Assembly (NCBI RefSeq): GCF_030253575.1
Contig: NC_080560.1
Span: forward strand, 29,087,501 to 29,151,500
Source of the DNA: Rhododendron vialii
Taxonomy: Eukaryota; Streptophyta; Magnoliopsida; Ericales; Ericaceae
Direction: 5' to 3'
Length of the DNA: 64,000 nt
This document shows positions 49,948-60,960 of the stretch, in pieces (position 1 is the stretch's first letter; every line of letters starts with the position of its first letter). Both the position numbers and the translations under genes were made by a program. A model generated the notes under the pieces. That model did no database searches and was not told the origin of the DNA. It was given only the letters and a program-made list of their open reading frames with translations.

Positions 49948-50125
49948 GAACAGACAAGTCGGACAGGGGAGTCAGACAGGAGATCTTAGTCGTTCCCGCC
50001 TCCTGACACACCCCCGACCCCCACCCCTCTTCTGAATATACCCGCAGCCTACCCCAACCCCATTTTCTCTTTTATTTATTTAATAATTTTTATATTTTTT
50101 CTCTTTTATTTATTTAATATTATTT

Positions 50126-50995
50126 AAGTGTTTCGATTTTCAATCCGGTTAAATCGGTATAAAGATCTTTTTTTTTATCATTTTATCCTCAATAACCATA
50201 ATAAATTTTTGGCTCTACATCCTTTCAACGAACACCCTAAAGCTTCTTATTTAGTTTCAGGTCTCTCTTAAAATACTTATTGAAAGGTCTTAGAGTCAAA
50301 AATTCATTTCGACCATTTAGAATGAAATGATAAGAAAAATAAGATCTTCGCACTGATTAAAACCAATTGAAAATTGAAACACTTATTTTTTTACACCGTT
50401 TATATATTTAAAATATAGTTAAAAATTAAGTGCTTCAATTTTCAATATGTTTGAACCGGTGTAAAGATCTTATTTTTCTGATTATTTTATATTAAATGAT
50501 CATAATAGATTTTTGGCTCTAAGGCCTTTCAATCGGCATCCTATGAAAGCCCTGAAACTAAATAAATAGTTTAGGGTGCTCGTTGAAGGCCTTAGAGTCA
50601 AAAATTCATTAGAACCATTCAGAATAAAATGATCAGAAAAATATCATTTTCACACCGGTTCAAACGGATTAAAAATTGGAACACTTATTTTTTCATAGTT
50701 TATATATTAAAAAATATAGTTAAGAAATTAAATGTTTCAATTTTCATTATGTTTGAACCGGTGCAAAAATCTTATTTTTCTAATCATTTTATCTTAAATG
50801 ATAACGAATTTTTGGCTCTAAAGCCTTATAATGGGCACCCTTAGAAAGCCCTGAAACTAAATAAGGAGTTTTAGGGTGCTCGTTGACAGGCTTTAGAGTA
50901 AATTATTCATTATGACCATTTAGGATTAAATGATAAAAAAAGTAAGATCTTCGCACCGGTTCAACTGAATTGAAAATTGGAGCAATTAATTTTGT
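50126..50995. repeat. left palindromic array (3 units of ~300 bp)
   Basis: Each unit is itself an inverted repeat of arms about 120 bp: TTTCAATTTTCAATATGTTT, GAACCGGTG, TTTTTGGCTCTAAGGCC and their complements around a loop with CCCTGAAACTAAATAA. Units are separated by TTTATATATTAAAAAATATAG linkers. Confidence 0.85.
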
Positions 50996-51600
50996 CTTAA
51001 CAATGAATAATAAAAATAATTTATCTTAACAATGAATAATAAAAATAACTTCTAATCAACAATATTAAATTTAAACAAAATTTCATTTTATTATAATTGA
51101 GTACAAATATTCAATACATGAAAAAACACAAATTCTAATCAATATTTCCTTCAAATTCTGCTCCTGGCGCGCTTGTACTCATTACTTCGTGCCACAATTG
51201 CATACGTGTTCTATAACTAGCAGCCCATCTTGTAGCTTCATTCGATTTATGCTCCTGCCACCATGTTGGGATAGGTGGTACAAGGTAATGAAGTTCTAAG
51301 AAAACTTACACAAAGTGATAGTCAGCACGGGCAATAGCAATTTTCCCGCGGTCTTCGATTGGAATTGAAGGGGACCTCAATGGCAAGTGAGTAAAACAAC
51401 CGAAAGCATCTCGTCAAATGTATGTAGTACAAGTTTGTATCTTGTTGCGATGACAACTCTCAAAGTCATAGCTTCCATCCAATGCACCATTGTGTTGTAG
51501 GCTCGAAGCATCCAGTAAGTGTAGTAGATGGTTTGCCCAACCATGTGCTAGATAAATCACACTATATAGATCATAATTTTGTAGAATCTCTTCAATAAGC

Positions 51601-54147
51601 TGTCACGCCCTCGATTTTTAACATAAATAACAATACCATTTTAAATACAAATCCTCACAATAGTACATACGGTACCCCAAATTACAACATACAGTTTCTA
51701 AATCTCACAATTTTGTCAACTGATACAGTATTCCAAATTTGAGAAAATAGTACAATACAGTTTGATTTACAAGGGAAAGACAAGTTCTTCAGAAAATAAC
51801 TTTAACCTGTGATGTCTGCATGCACTTCACACCCTCCAAAATTGTGTCCATGTAGTGTACCTGAAAATGGTAGGTTGAGCTACACTAGCCCAGTAGAGAA
51901 ATTTATACTCAAGCTATATGAAAATGCAATGAAGTATGCACAAAGAGTGAAAGAATTCGATAAGTGAACATGAGAAACACGAGTTTATCACAACGAAAGA
52001 CAGACTACGGCCAAAGAGTTTCAAACAACTTGTAAGTATTCCTAACCGTTCACATGTCATGTAGAAACATTATTAAAATCACATCAATCAAACGTACTCA
52101 CAATAGGTTCACAACCATTTCGACACTTCTCATAATCTCAGTCACTCTGCATTTCCACCCCTTGCATTGCAATTTGCATTTTCACCCCTTGCGTTGCAAT
52201 CAACATCACCCAATATTTCGGTCTCTGCATTACCACCCCTTGCGTTGCAATCACATCCTCATTCCAATTCTCAATTACAGCCAATCAAATCCCAATAATC
52301 ATACAGCTCATTCATCAAACGCTTCTCTAATCTCATGACACAATAAAGCACATCAATCAAACTGACTTATAGGTCAAATACGCATCGACAAGCACATGAC
52401 AAAGTACTCCAAACGATCAATCATAACAGAATATCGACTAGCAAATTAGTACACGCCTTTTTCTCTTTGTACATCACAATATCGTACCAACTCCATAGTG
52501 ACTCTACAACATACTACTCGCTAATATTGATTACTTAGATCTCATGAAACGAGCGCCAAAGGAGTTTGAAGGATAGGTGAATCGTGCAGACACGCATTAC
52601 TATGCTACCACTCGGATCACTAGAAAAGCTCACGTCTACCAACTATACTTCCCACAACGTCTCACTTAGCCTTCGGTACTCCTAAATAACCTTACATCAC
52701 ATATTCTATTTACCACGACACCAAGATTACGCTTAACGGGTAACGAAAGAATTAGAATAATCATTAACTCATTGGAACTTGAGTAATCAAGTTTAGGAAT
52801 GGTTTAATAATGTTTAAAAGGGTGTTAGAAGTGATTGGGAGTCGAAACAAACGAACGAGAATCAACGGACCAAAACTGTCCCAGAGAGCAGTCACTGTTC
52901 GACCATACATTAAATATTCCATACTCCACATTTTTCAATGATCCCAATGCCAAAAGATCACCAACTTACCAATCTTTAAAACCCATAAGGACCCGTAACC
53001 AATAGTGTCGTTTAACCATAGTTAACGACGAAAAACGCAGCTTCATACACTGCCCAGATTTTCAGATTTTTGTTCAATCTTCTAAAAATCATTATAAATC
53101 GAGTTCTTAATATTTTTGAGTGATTCCAGTCCCAAAAGTTTCGCGATTGAACGAAGTTTGAAAAACGAGAAGGAACTCTAGTCAAATCTGCACTCCAAGG
53201 GTGGTTAAACAGGGGTTTACTGAGGCTAAATGATTCTGTCATGCAGAATGACACATCTCCACTCAAACAATCATAACTTTCTGTGTACTAAGAGTTTTAA
53301 GACGATTCCAGTGGCAAATGAAAGCTAACTTCAAGACCTTCGAACCAATATAAAATTTGTATAAAACGGACATCGGACGAGGAAGTTATGGCCGTTCGAA
53401 GTGGGCTGAAACCCAGAAAACGAGACAGATTGCAGACCAGTATTCTAAAAATCACAATAAATTCAATTCTCAACGGTTTCGAGTGATTCCAGCGGCATTG
53501 GAACGGGCTCTAAGTCTACTCTATTTCATACGAGGAACCCAAAATTTAATTCCGAGCTTAAGAAGGCATAAAACTGCAAAAACGAAGACCCTGTTCTGCA
53601 GATTCTCAAAAATGGAAGAAACAACCTCAAACAACGAAACAAGGCACGATCTAAGTACATAAACACCGTATAAACGCATAACGAGAGTAAGAAATCCCTA
53701 CCTCATGGATTTTGAGCAAAACCCCAAAGATCCAAGCGAAACCGAAACTCCTACGTGATCCGATCGTAATTTTTCTTGGATGGATAGGTAGCCCTCGTTC
53801 CGTAGAACAACTTTAATTCTCGGACTTTGTTCGGAATCATACTCCATGGAGGTGAAATTGAGGAGAGAAGATGAGGGAGAGGTGAGAGCTAGAGAGAGAG
53901 AGTGTCGGCCGAGAGAGAGGAGAAATAAAGGAGAGAATATCTCCTGGGAAATAAAAGAGAGGAAAAGATGGGAAAAACTATCCCATGCTCTCACTTCACA
54001 AACGCACACATGCACCTCTCACCTAATCATATCCTTATATCCTTTCACGAACACGTCACACCGTAAATCCACACCGTCTATCTTGACAAGTCATACTATT
54101 GCAAAAGAAAAAAAATAAATACGGCCTAAAAAATACAAGTCTCTACA
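51601..54147. mobile_element. solo LTR, 2547 bp, inside the OTU domain
   Basis: Starts TGTCACGCCCTCGATTTT and ends AGTCTCTACA. The 5 bp duplication TAAGC is at 51596-51600 and 54148-54152. Its terminus and length resemble the 2539 bp solo LTR at 4312-6850. It contains short repeats of CACCCCTTGCGTTGCAATC (52148-52250) but no protein domains. Across the site, the host OTU frame is continuous once the LTR and one TAAGC are disregarded. Confidence 0.85.
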
Positions 54148-54859
54148 TAAGCTCATCTCGTACTCGATTCCAATCATTTTCACTATACCCGATTTGTGCA
54201 ATTATCGCCCTAAATCCACAATGACCGTCACCAAGCACGTCAACAGTGTGGGAAATATAACGTTGATAAGCTTGAGGTAATCGCTGAATATAGCGATCAG
54301 AGATGAGTGGAACTAGAGATTGAGAATGGGTTGGTTAAGTGTTATGAACCCTCGACCCCCTCCCACGTCTTTCTCTCCCTCTCTCTCGCGATGTTGCAGT
54401 CCTTGATCATAAAGTGGATGCTTTTGAAAAAGAAGGTATGCGTGTGTACTTTGCTCATCTCTACCTGTAAGTCGACCTCTATGTTCTATGTTGTACGATA
54501 GAGGTCGAATTGTGCTATGAGATGGATCTGTCATATCAATAAACATGTCTATGATATGCTCTCGCATGCATGGATCCATCCCATCTAATATCTCAATAAC
54601 CTGAGATGTCCTGTCAAATCTTGTTCCCTCGTCATTAAACTCATTCGCATGCATAGACAACCTAGTCCAATGAGCGTGGATACTCCATAACGGAATTGGA
54701 GTGGAAATGGAACGATAATATGCAAGATCGTACATGCATGACAATCCGTGTGTGATTTTGATTGTACGGTTGCAATAGCCGGCTATGTGGGGGATATTTC
54801 TAAAGCGCTTTCCAGCTGAACATATATAAACTCCATTGCCTCTAATGAAATGCGACACC

Positions 54860-55150
54860 TTACTTGATCAAAAATGTCGTACATAATTGTTTGTGGCGTG
54901 GAATGTTCATAAATTTCTCGAACGACTTCTTAATTTTTCTGAACTGATTTTTCAACATCTTTTTTATTTTATCAAAAGATATTTATAGCGATGATATGGT
55001 ATCCCCAAATATAGTTTTAGCCTCGCATGTGAAGATTCTATTCTGTAATAGAATAATGCACTGTGTTTAAATAGGAAAGTATCAAAAAATATTCCTTAGT
55101 GTAGTAGAGGAATGCACAAAATTAAAATAATAAAGTTATAAAGTAATTAT
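54860..55150. other. unassigned part of the transposase region
   Basis: AT-rich sequence between the transposase core and the SWIM-like segment of the MULE gene. It may be an intron or decayed coding sequence. Confidence 0.4.
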
Positions 55151-56681
55151 ACATTTGACTTGAATTGCTTTTAAGGTGCATACATGTATCTGTCCATACT
55201 GAAACAAACCACTCTATGTATGACCTTAACCATGTTTCCCACAGGTAAGTTATGATAGTCGAGAATTGGCTAAATTCGTCGCACATGGCTTGCCAATTCC
55301 GTTGGAAAGACGACTAGGTAGATGAATTGATAAGCGAGTGCCACGACACGAAAAAACACTTTCATTCCGAACCAAGCACACGGCTGCAGTTCTTCATGAC
55401 ACACTTATTTATGTGCCAAATACACAGGATGTGATGTGGCATGGGGAAACATACTTCAATGGCGTTCATAAGCGCTAAATCCCGATCTGAAACAAATACT
55501 AATGGCAACGATGCTCCCTTTTGAAGCATCCAGTTTTTTAAGATATCCAATGCCCAGGTCAGCTGCTCTTCTCTCTCATTACTAAGATATGCGAACATAA
55601 GCGAGTAAGTTCACCATGTGGATGTGATACCCACAACCTCTAATAGTGATTTTCGATACTCATTGGTCTTGTACGTGGCATCAATGATCAATACAGACGG
55701 AAAGTTGAGAGATAACTCTAGGCTGATAGGATGAACCCAAGCAAGATCTGTGATTTCGTTGGTATTTGGATTTGTATTAAATTTAAGGAGGTATTTTTTC
55801 TTAAGTAATTGACGTATGACATACTGAATAGGAGTTAGACTGTCCAATTTGGCTTCTTTGTTTGAAAAAATGGCGTTGTAAACGCTCTTGATTCCCGTAG
55901 TGTTTGACAGGTCTTTTTCCTTCAAAATATTAAGAATTTAACGAGGCGCGGTGCTGTTTGCCATGTCAACCACAAATTGTTTCTCCATTGGTTTTAGCCT
56001 TGATGGGTACTCGTGGCCGGCAATATATTTTGCTATTTCATGGTTACGGAAACCATAAGAAACCTTTAAACCCCACATGACACCGTATGGAGGTTTTGGT
56101 ATACCTTGCAGTTGAAATGGGCAGTCGCAGTTTTTTGTCCCAGTGTTCCTTTGTAAGGATTGTCCTTCAACCAGATACCGTGGCAGTTCGTACTTTCCTC
56201 CTCTTTCACAACCAAGAATACACTTCGGCAGCTTGCCGCCTTTTAACTTAGCAGAATTTAAAATAACCACCACAATACCATATTTTAGACCAACGCTCCA
56301 CACCCAAGCTAACATATCTTCTCTACTTTCAAAAATCTATATTAAAAAAAATGAATATGTATAAGTTCAACATTAACTAGTCTACTTTTAAAATAAATAA
56401 CAAATATGCAAAATAATAACAGTAATAACTAACCTGGTCAGTGGTAAATTCGGATCTATAATCGTGACTATTGTGGGAGATGCTCTCCCCACTACAAACA
56501 TCATTCTCAAATGACCAACTATCTGAAATTGAAAAATTGTAATCATTCATTGTTCCGCCCCGAACTGTTGTGAGAGTGGATTTGTAGATACTGGATGATA
56601 GAGGGAAGAATGAAAGCTTGAATTCAGAATGAATGATGGCAAAATGTTTTAGTGTGTGTGAGTTTTCGGATGGGCAAGGAA

Positions 56682-57087
56682 GAGAAATCCTAGCCGTACC
56701 GACCAATTTCAAACCGAAACCGTACCGACGGCCGCTTCGGGCTGTCTCCGGCCACCGGACGGCCGATCCGAGCCGTTCAAAAATTCTAAAAAAAAAAACC
56801 GAGTGGCCTTATGCGGGAATAAACGGCATCGGATGTATGTAGAGTGGTTAGATCGAGTACCCTATTTTTCGTGTATACTCGTGTATATATGTATACGCGA
56901 AAACTAGGGTACTCGATCTAACCACCCTACACATATCGGATGCCGTTTATTCTCGCGTAGGGCCCCTCGGTTTTTTTTTTTAGAATTTTTGAACGGCTCG
57001 GATCGGCCGTCCGGTGGCCGGAGACAGCCCGAAGCGGCCGTCGGTACGATTTCGGTTTGAAATTGGTCGGTACGGCTAGCACTTCTC
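56682..57087. mobile_element. hairpin MULE-type element, copy 2
   Basis: A near-perfect inverted repeat (arms about 190 bp) of the same family as 31854-32260, with termini GAGAAATCC and CACTTCTC. The exact 9 bp target duplication GGCAAGGAA (56673-56681 and 57088-57096) assigns it to the Mutator superfamily. It has landed 132 bp upstream of the ATG of the larger MULE's transposase. The central part is TA-rich (GTGTATATATGTATACGCG). Confidence 0.9.
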
Positions 57088-57477
57088 GGCAAGGAAAGGT
57101 GTGTATATATGTGCAAGTATGTATAGGAGGGAGAGTAAATGTGGTGAGAGGAGGAGTATGGAGATGGGTGTGGGGTGGACTGATATTTGCAGGGGGAGTA
57201 ATTTCTCTGCAGAAGGTAGAGGAGAAGATGAGAGGTGGTATTGGAAAGAGGAATCAACATTTCTGATTGGAAAGAGTAAATGTGGTATTGGGGAGTATTC
57301 GAAAGATTAATTTTGCTGCCTTATCTTCGCAAACGAATCAACATTTCTATTTGATCTCTTTTTTTTTTTGTCCTTTGTTCACACTCCAAACATGAGATGC
57401 AAGCATTGCCTCTAATGATTCCGATTGTTTTTTTGTCCTTTTTTTTCCTTTATATATTAAAAAATATAGTTAAAAAA

Positions 57478-58050
57478 TTAAATGTTTCAATTTTCAATCT
57501 GTTTGAACCGGTGCAAAGATATTATTTTTCTGATCATTTTATCTTAAATGGTCCTAATGAATTTTTGGCTCTTAGACCTTTCAATGTGCACCCTAAGAGA
57601 GCTCTGAAACTAAATAAGGAATCTTAGGGTGCTCGTTGAAAAGTCTTAGAGCCAAATATTTATTACGACCATTTAGGATGAAATGATCAAAAAAATAACA
57701 TTTTTGCACCGGTTCAAACGGATTGAAAATTGAAACACTTATTTTTTTATACCGTTTATATATTAAAAAATATAGTTAGAAATTAAGTATTTCAATTTTC
57801 AATATGTTTGAACCGGTACAAAGATCTTATTTTTTTTTATCATTTTATCTTAAATGATCATAATGGATTTTTTGCTACACGACCTTTCAATGGACACCCT
57901 AAGAGAGCCCTGAAACTAAATAATGAGTCTTAGGGTGCTCGTTGTAAGGCCTTAAAGCAAAAAATTCATTATGACTATTTAGAATAAAATGATCAAAAAA
58001 ATACGATCTTCGTCCCGGTTCAACTGAATTGAAAATTGGAGTATTTAATT
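57478..58050. repeat. right palindromic array (2 units of ~300 bp)
   Basis: Same unit as in the left array, again each unit self-complementary, with CACCCTAAGAGAGCCCTGAA in the loop. Linker TTTATATATTAAAAAATATAG is also conserved. Confidence 0.85.
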
Positions 58051-58530
58051 TTTAAACTATATATTTTTAATATAGAAAGGGTGTATTTATTCCGTTAGAA
58101 CCGAAAACGTTCCAATTTTCATTGATAAACATAATTTAGTTGAAAATATAATTTGAGTTAACCAAATTAAAATTAAATAAGTAATTTAATAAAGAAAGAA
58201 AGAAATTAAATAAATAAATAAGATACAAGCAATTAAATAAAAAAAGAATTGTGGGGTTGGGGGTAATCCGGGAAACGGGTGGGGGGAAGCAATCTACGTG
58301 GAAAGTTAAGTTTGGAACTAAAAGGTGACTGAACGGTGGAAAAGTTTGGCTGTGTACTGGACAATTGATTTTGGTACTCTCTAAATTTATAACTTGTCAA
58401 AATCAATTTCATATAGGGATTGATTTAGGCACTTTTCAAATTGATTTTGGCACTCTCCTTTGAAAGTGCAGTTATCAATTTAGGGAGTGTCAAAATCACT
58501 CCCCTGAACAAGATAGTTATTTTTTTAATA

Positions 58531-58765
58531 CTCCATCTGTCCCAATTTAATTGTCTTTTTTGGAGTTCGTGTCATTTTTTAATTGATTATATTTTATAAT
58601 TTATAATATTTTATATAATTTCAAAAATATTATATTATAGAAGTAATCGAAATCTATCAAACAATATCCATATTCAATATAAAATTCATTATAGATTTAC
58701 AGATAAAACTTATTTTTTAGCTGATTTGAATAGAACGAGGGACAATTAAATTGAGACAGAGGGAG
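58531..58765. mobile_element. Stowaway MITE (Tc1/mariner type), 235 bp
   Basis: TIRs CTCCATCTGTCCCAATTTAA and the complement of AATTGAGACAGAGGGAG fit the Stowaway consensus CTCCCTCCGTCCC. TA duplication flanks it at 58529-58530 and 58766-58767. Confidence 0.9.
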
Positions 58766-58795
58766 TAGAACAAGAAGAGAGTTGTTATTCAATAA

Positions 58796-59038
58796 CCTTG
58801 CTTGGATAGTGTTTTGAAAAATTTTTGAATTTGATTTTTGGTGTAATGGGTGGAGAGTGAAATTAGAATAATAATTTGAAATATGGGTAATGAGTGGAAA
58901 GAAATAGAGAGAGAAATAAAAATAATGATTGGAGATAGATGTAATAAGTGTATGAATAAATAAGAATAATGATTGAAAATATAGGTAATGACTGTTTTTT
59001 TAGTTGAATTTTTTTTCCAAAACATCATCTAAACAAGG
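58796..59038. mobile_element. MITE with 21 bp TIRs, 243 bp
   Basis: CCTTGCTTGGATAGTGTTTT at the left and the complement of the right end, CCTTGTTTAGATGATGTTTT, are inverted. The superfamily is not settled because no clear duplication is visible. Confidence 0.72.
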
Positions 59039-59041
59039 CCG

Positions 59042-59415
59042 GCTAACACAGACAAATTGAACATAGATTGCATACAGATTTTGTGTGGGGCACACTACGG
59101 ATCCCATACAAATGATCCAATCCGTTCATCAAATGTAAAACATTTTTTAAAGGTTCCTGCGAAAAATCTGCTGAATCCAATATCTATAGGTACTTAATCC
59201 AATTGTTTAATTTTTCATTATCCTGAAATCTGAATGAAAAGTTAAATGATTAGATCGAGCACTTATAGGCATCGATTGAGCTAATTTTTTGCAAGGGCCC
59301 TTGAAAAAATATTTTATATTTAATAAACGGATTGAATTATTTGTGTGGGACTCGAGTGGGCCCCACACAAAAATCTATGGGCGATCTGTGTCCTATTTGT
59401 ATGTGTGAATAGCAC
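59042..59415. mobile_element. foldback MITE
   Basis: GCTAACACAGACAAATTGAA...CATACAGATTTTGTGTGGGG at the left pairs with the complement of the right (GCTATTCACACATACAAATA...CATAGATTTTTGTGTGGGG). Arms run some 150 bp with imperfect matching. Non-coding. Confidence 0.65.
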
Positions 59416-60960
59416 ATTATTAGTACTTGAAAGAAACAATAATGCTTACAGGACCAACCACCACCCATAGTGACGGGTATGTGCAGAGTGTATTTTGCAA
59501 CATGGTTAGTGTTCGGGAGATATATGCAGAATATATTATGTAGGTCTTTTTGTTAACTAAAATGAAGTAAGTCAAAAATGAGAAGTCAAAAAGCTCATCT
59601 TCCCCTACTTTTGACTTCTTTCCTCTAAACCGAAAATTGGAGAATGAGTTCTCCTATAATGAGTTTTAAAAAGAGAAAGCCAAACAAATAAAAGGAGAAG
59701 TTGAAAATGCAATAACTAGGGAACCAAACAGGCCCTTAGACTCATCAATATCTCATTTTGACAATTCAAATACTGCATTTTGAAATCTCAATTTGATTAT
59801 CATTCATGTAAGAAAATAAGTCGATTGGATACCGGTTTTCATTTAAGCGAAGTATTTTTTTTTACAAGAAAAAAACATATATTCGGACCAAACATTTCTC
59901 TTAGGTCAAATACTCCTATGACTCAATTACAATTTTATTGATATCCAACCAATTTGATTTTTTCTTTGAACAATAAATATGAAAAGACTTAAAAAAAATA
60001 CTACAAGACTCAAATTTTTAATAAAAAAATAATCGTGGGTCCCATTTTATATTACATATGAATATGACATGAGAGATGAGAGATGAGAAGTCTTTTAAAA
60101 GAGCATTTGATTCATACAGGTCAGGTCAGCTCCTATCTAATGGCACCAATCTTGATTAGGGGGGAATTGCATGCCTGTGGCAGACCTGCCAAATTAGAAG
60201 TCCCAGAGCACGAGACCGACGAGATGGTCCCACAAAATATATGTGGGTCCGGCATCTTACATGAGAGGGAGCATGGATACTATTCTATGCTTCGGGACTA
60301 CCTAATACTGTAGTTTTTGGCCAAACACACCCGTTCCCACAAAACCAAAGAGCCAAATCCAAGGAAAGACCATATCCAAAACTTGAGATAAGAGCCATGT
60401 TTCCAAAATTTTGGCCAGCCCTATTTTGCCATTAATTTTCCAATTGAACCCCTTGGTGGGAGAGCCCGTAGTATTATGGTTGGGACCATTTTTGTCCTTT
60501 CGTGTGTTTTGTGGTAGGGCTTTGACACTGTTCGGCGATTTACCAACTAATATGGGTTTTCTGACTTTCCCACTATTGCGTTTGTGTTCCAAGATTTTTA
60601 CCTGTTTTTGTCCTTTAGCGACTAGTATTTCTAATTTTCTTAAGGGGTGTTTTCGTCTTCTCACCTTTCCGCACTGACAAGTTCATGTGTTTTCTCTGAC
60701 AATGATTGAGACAGAGGCGTGTACTTCTTCCCCTTTCTTCTTCATCTCTCTCTCTCTCTTCCATCTCCACCTTCGGCGATTACTCTCTCTTCCACACGTT
60801 TTCTTCCCCTTTCCCTTACTTTCTCTGGCGATTCGGGTGATCTCTGTTTTGAAGATGAGAGATCTCTTGCGGTTGGTCTCCTCTAATGGGTAATTTTTAC
60901 TTTTTCTCCTCGTCCTATGGATCTTCAACATTGTTGTGTGATTTTTGTCTAGGGTATCTA
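59416..60960. other. intergenic; MITE end and leader-like CT-rich segment
   Basis: GGAACCAAACAGGCCCTTAG near 59720-59740 is a typical right terminus of a PIF/Harbinger MITE, but the left end was not identified. 60690-60900 is CT-rich with short ATG frames, resembling a plant 5' leader. No coding region can be defended. Confidence 0.35.

Larger units (their letters stand above)
51135..56550 (-). pseudogene. FAR1/MULE transposase with C-terminal OTU-like protease domain
   Basis: Exon 1 (56550-56434) encodes MNDYNFSISDSWSFENDVCS; exon 2 starts at 56336 with IFESREDMLAWVWSVG. Next come the FAR1-type zinc-binding region (CILGCERGGKYELP, KNCDCPFQLQG), the MULE transposase core (LIIDATYKTNEYRKSLLEVV near 55700; VFVSDRDLALMNAIEVCFP) and a SWIM-like segment (THGLSCMYDLAYYRS, PIPLWSIHAHWTRL). 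Last is an OTU-like domain with Cys box GDGHCGFRAI (54212-54229) and His box RADYHFV (51309-51320). Stops at 55935, about 55610 and 55360, plus the LTR inside the OTU part, inactivate it. Confidence 0.82.
49995..58305 (-). mobile_element. large Mutator-like element (FAR1/MULE with OTU-like domain), nested insertions
   Basis: Left and right ends are inverted: C-rich then T-rich on the left (CCTACCCCAACCCCA at about 50047), matched by the complement of the right (ACCCCCAACCCCA at about 58255). Arrays of palindromic ~300 bp units follow inside both ends: three at 50126-50995, two at 57478-58050. A minus-strand FAR1-type transposase gene lies between. Inserted in it are a 2.5 kb solo LTR and a 0.4 kb hairpin MULE. 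Without them the element would be about 5.3 kb. Exact termini and target duplication were not resolved. Confidence 0.65.

Noticed and set aside
52054..52338. 94-codon plus-strand frame with HFHPLHCN repeats
   Set aside because: The repetition comes from a short DNA repeat (CACCCCTTGCGTTGCAAT) in the solo LTR. No protein family.
60302..60677. Overlapping 120- and 88-codon frames on opposite strands
   Set aside because: No domain on either strand and no splice context; likely chance in a CT-rich leader-like segment.
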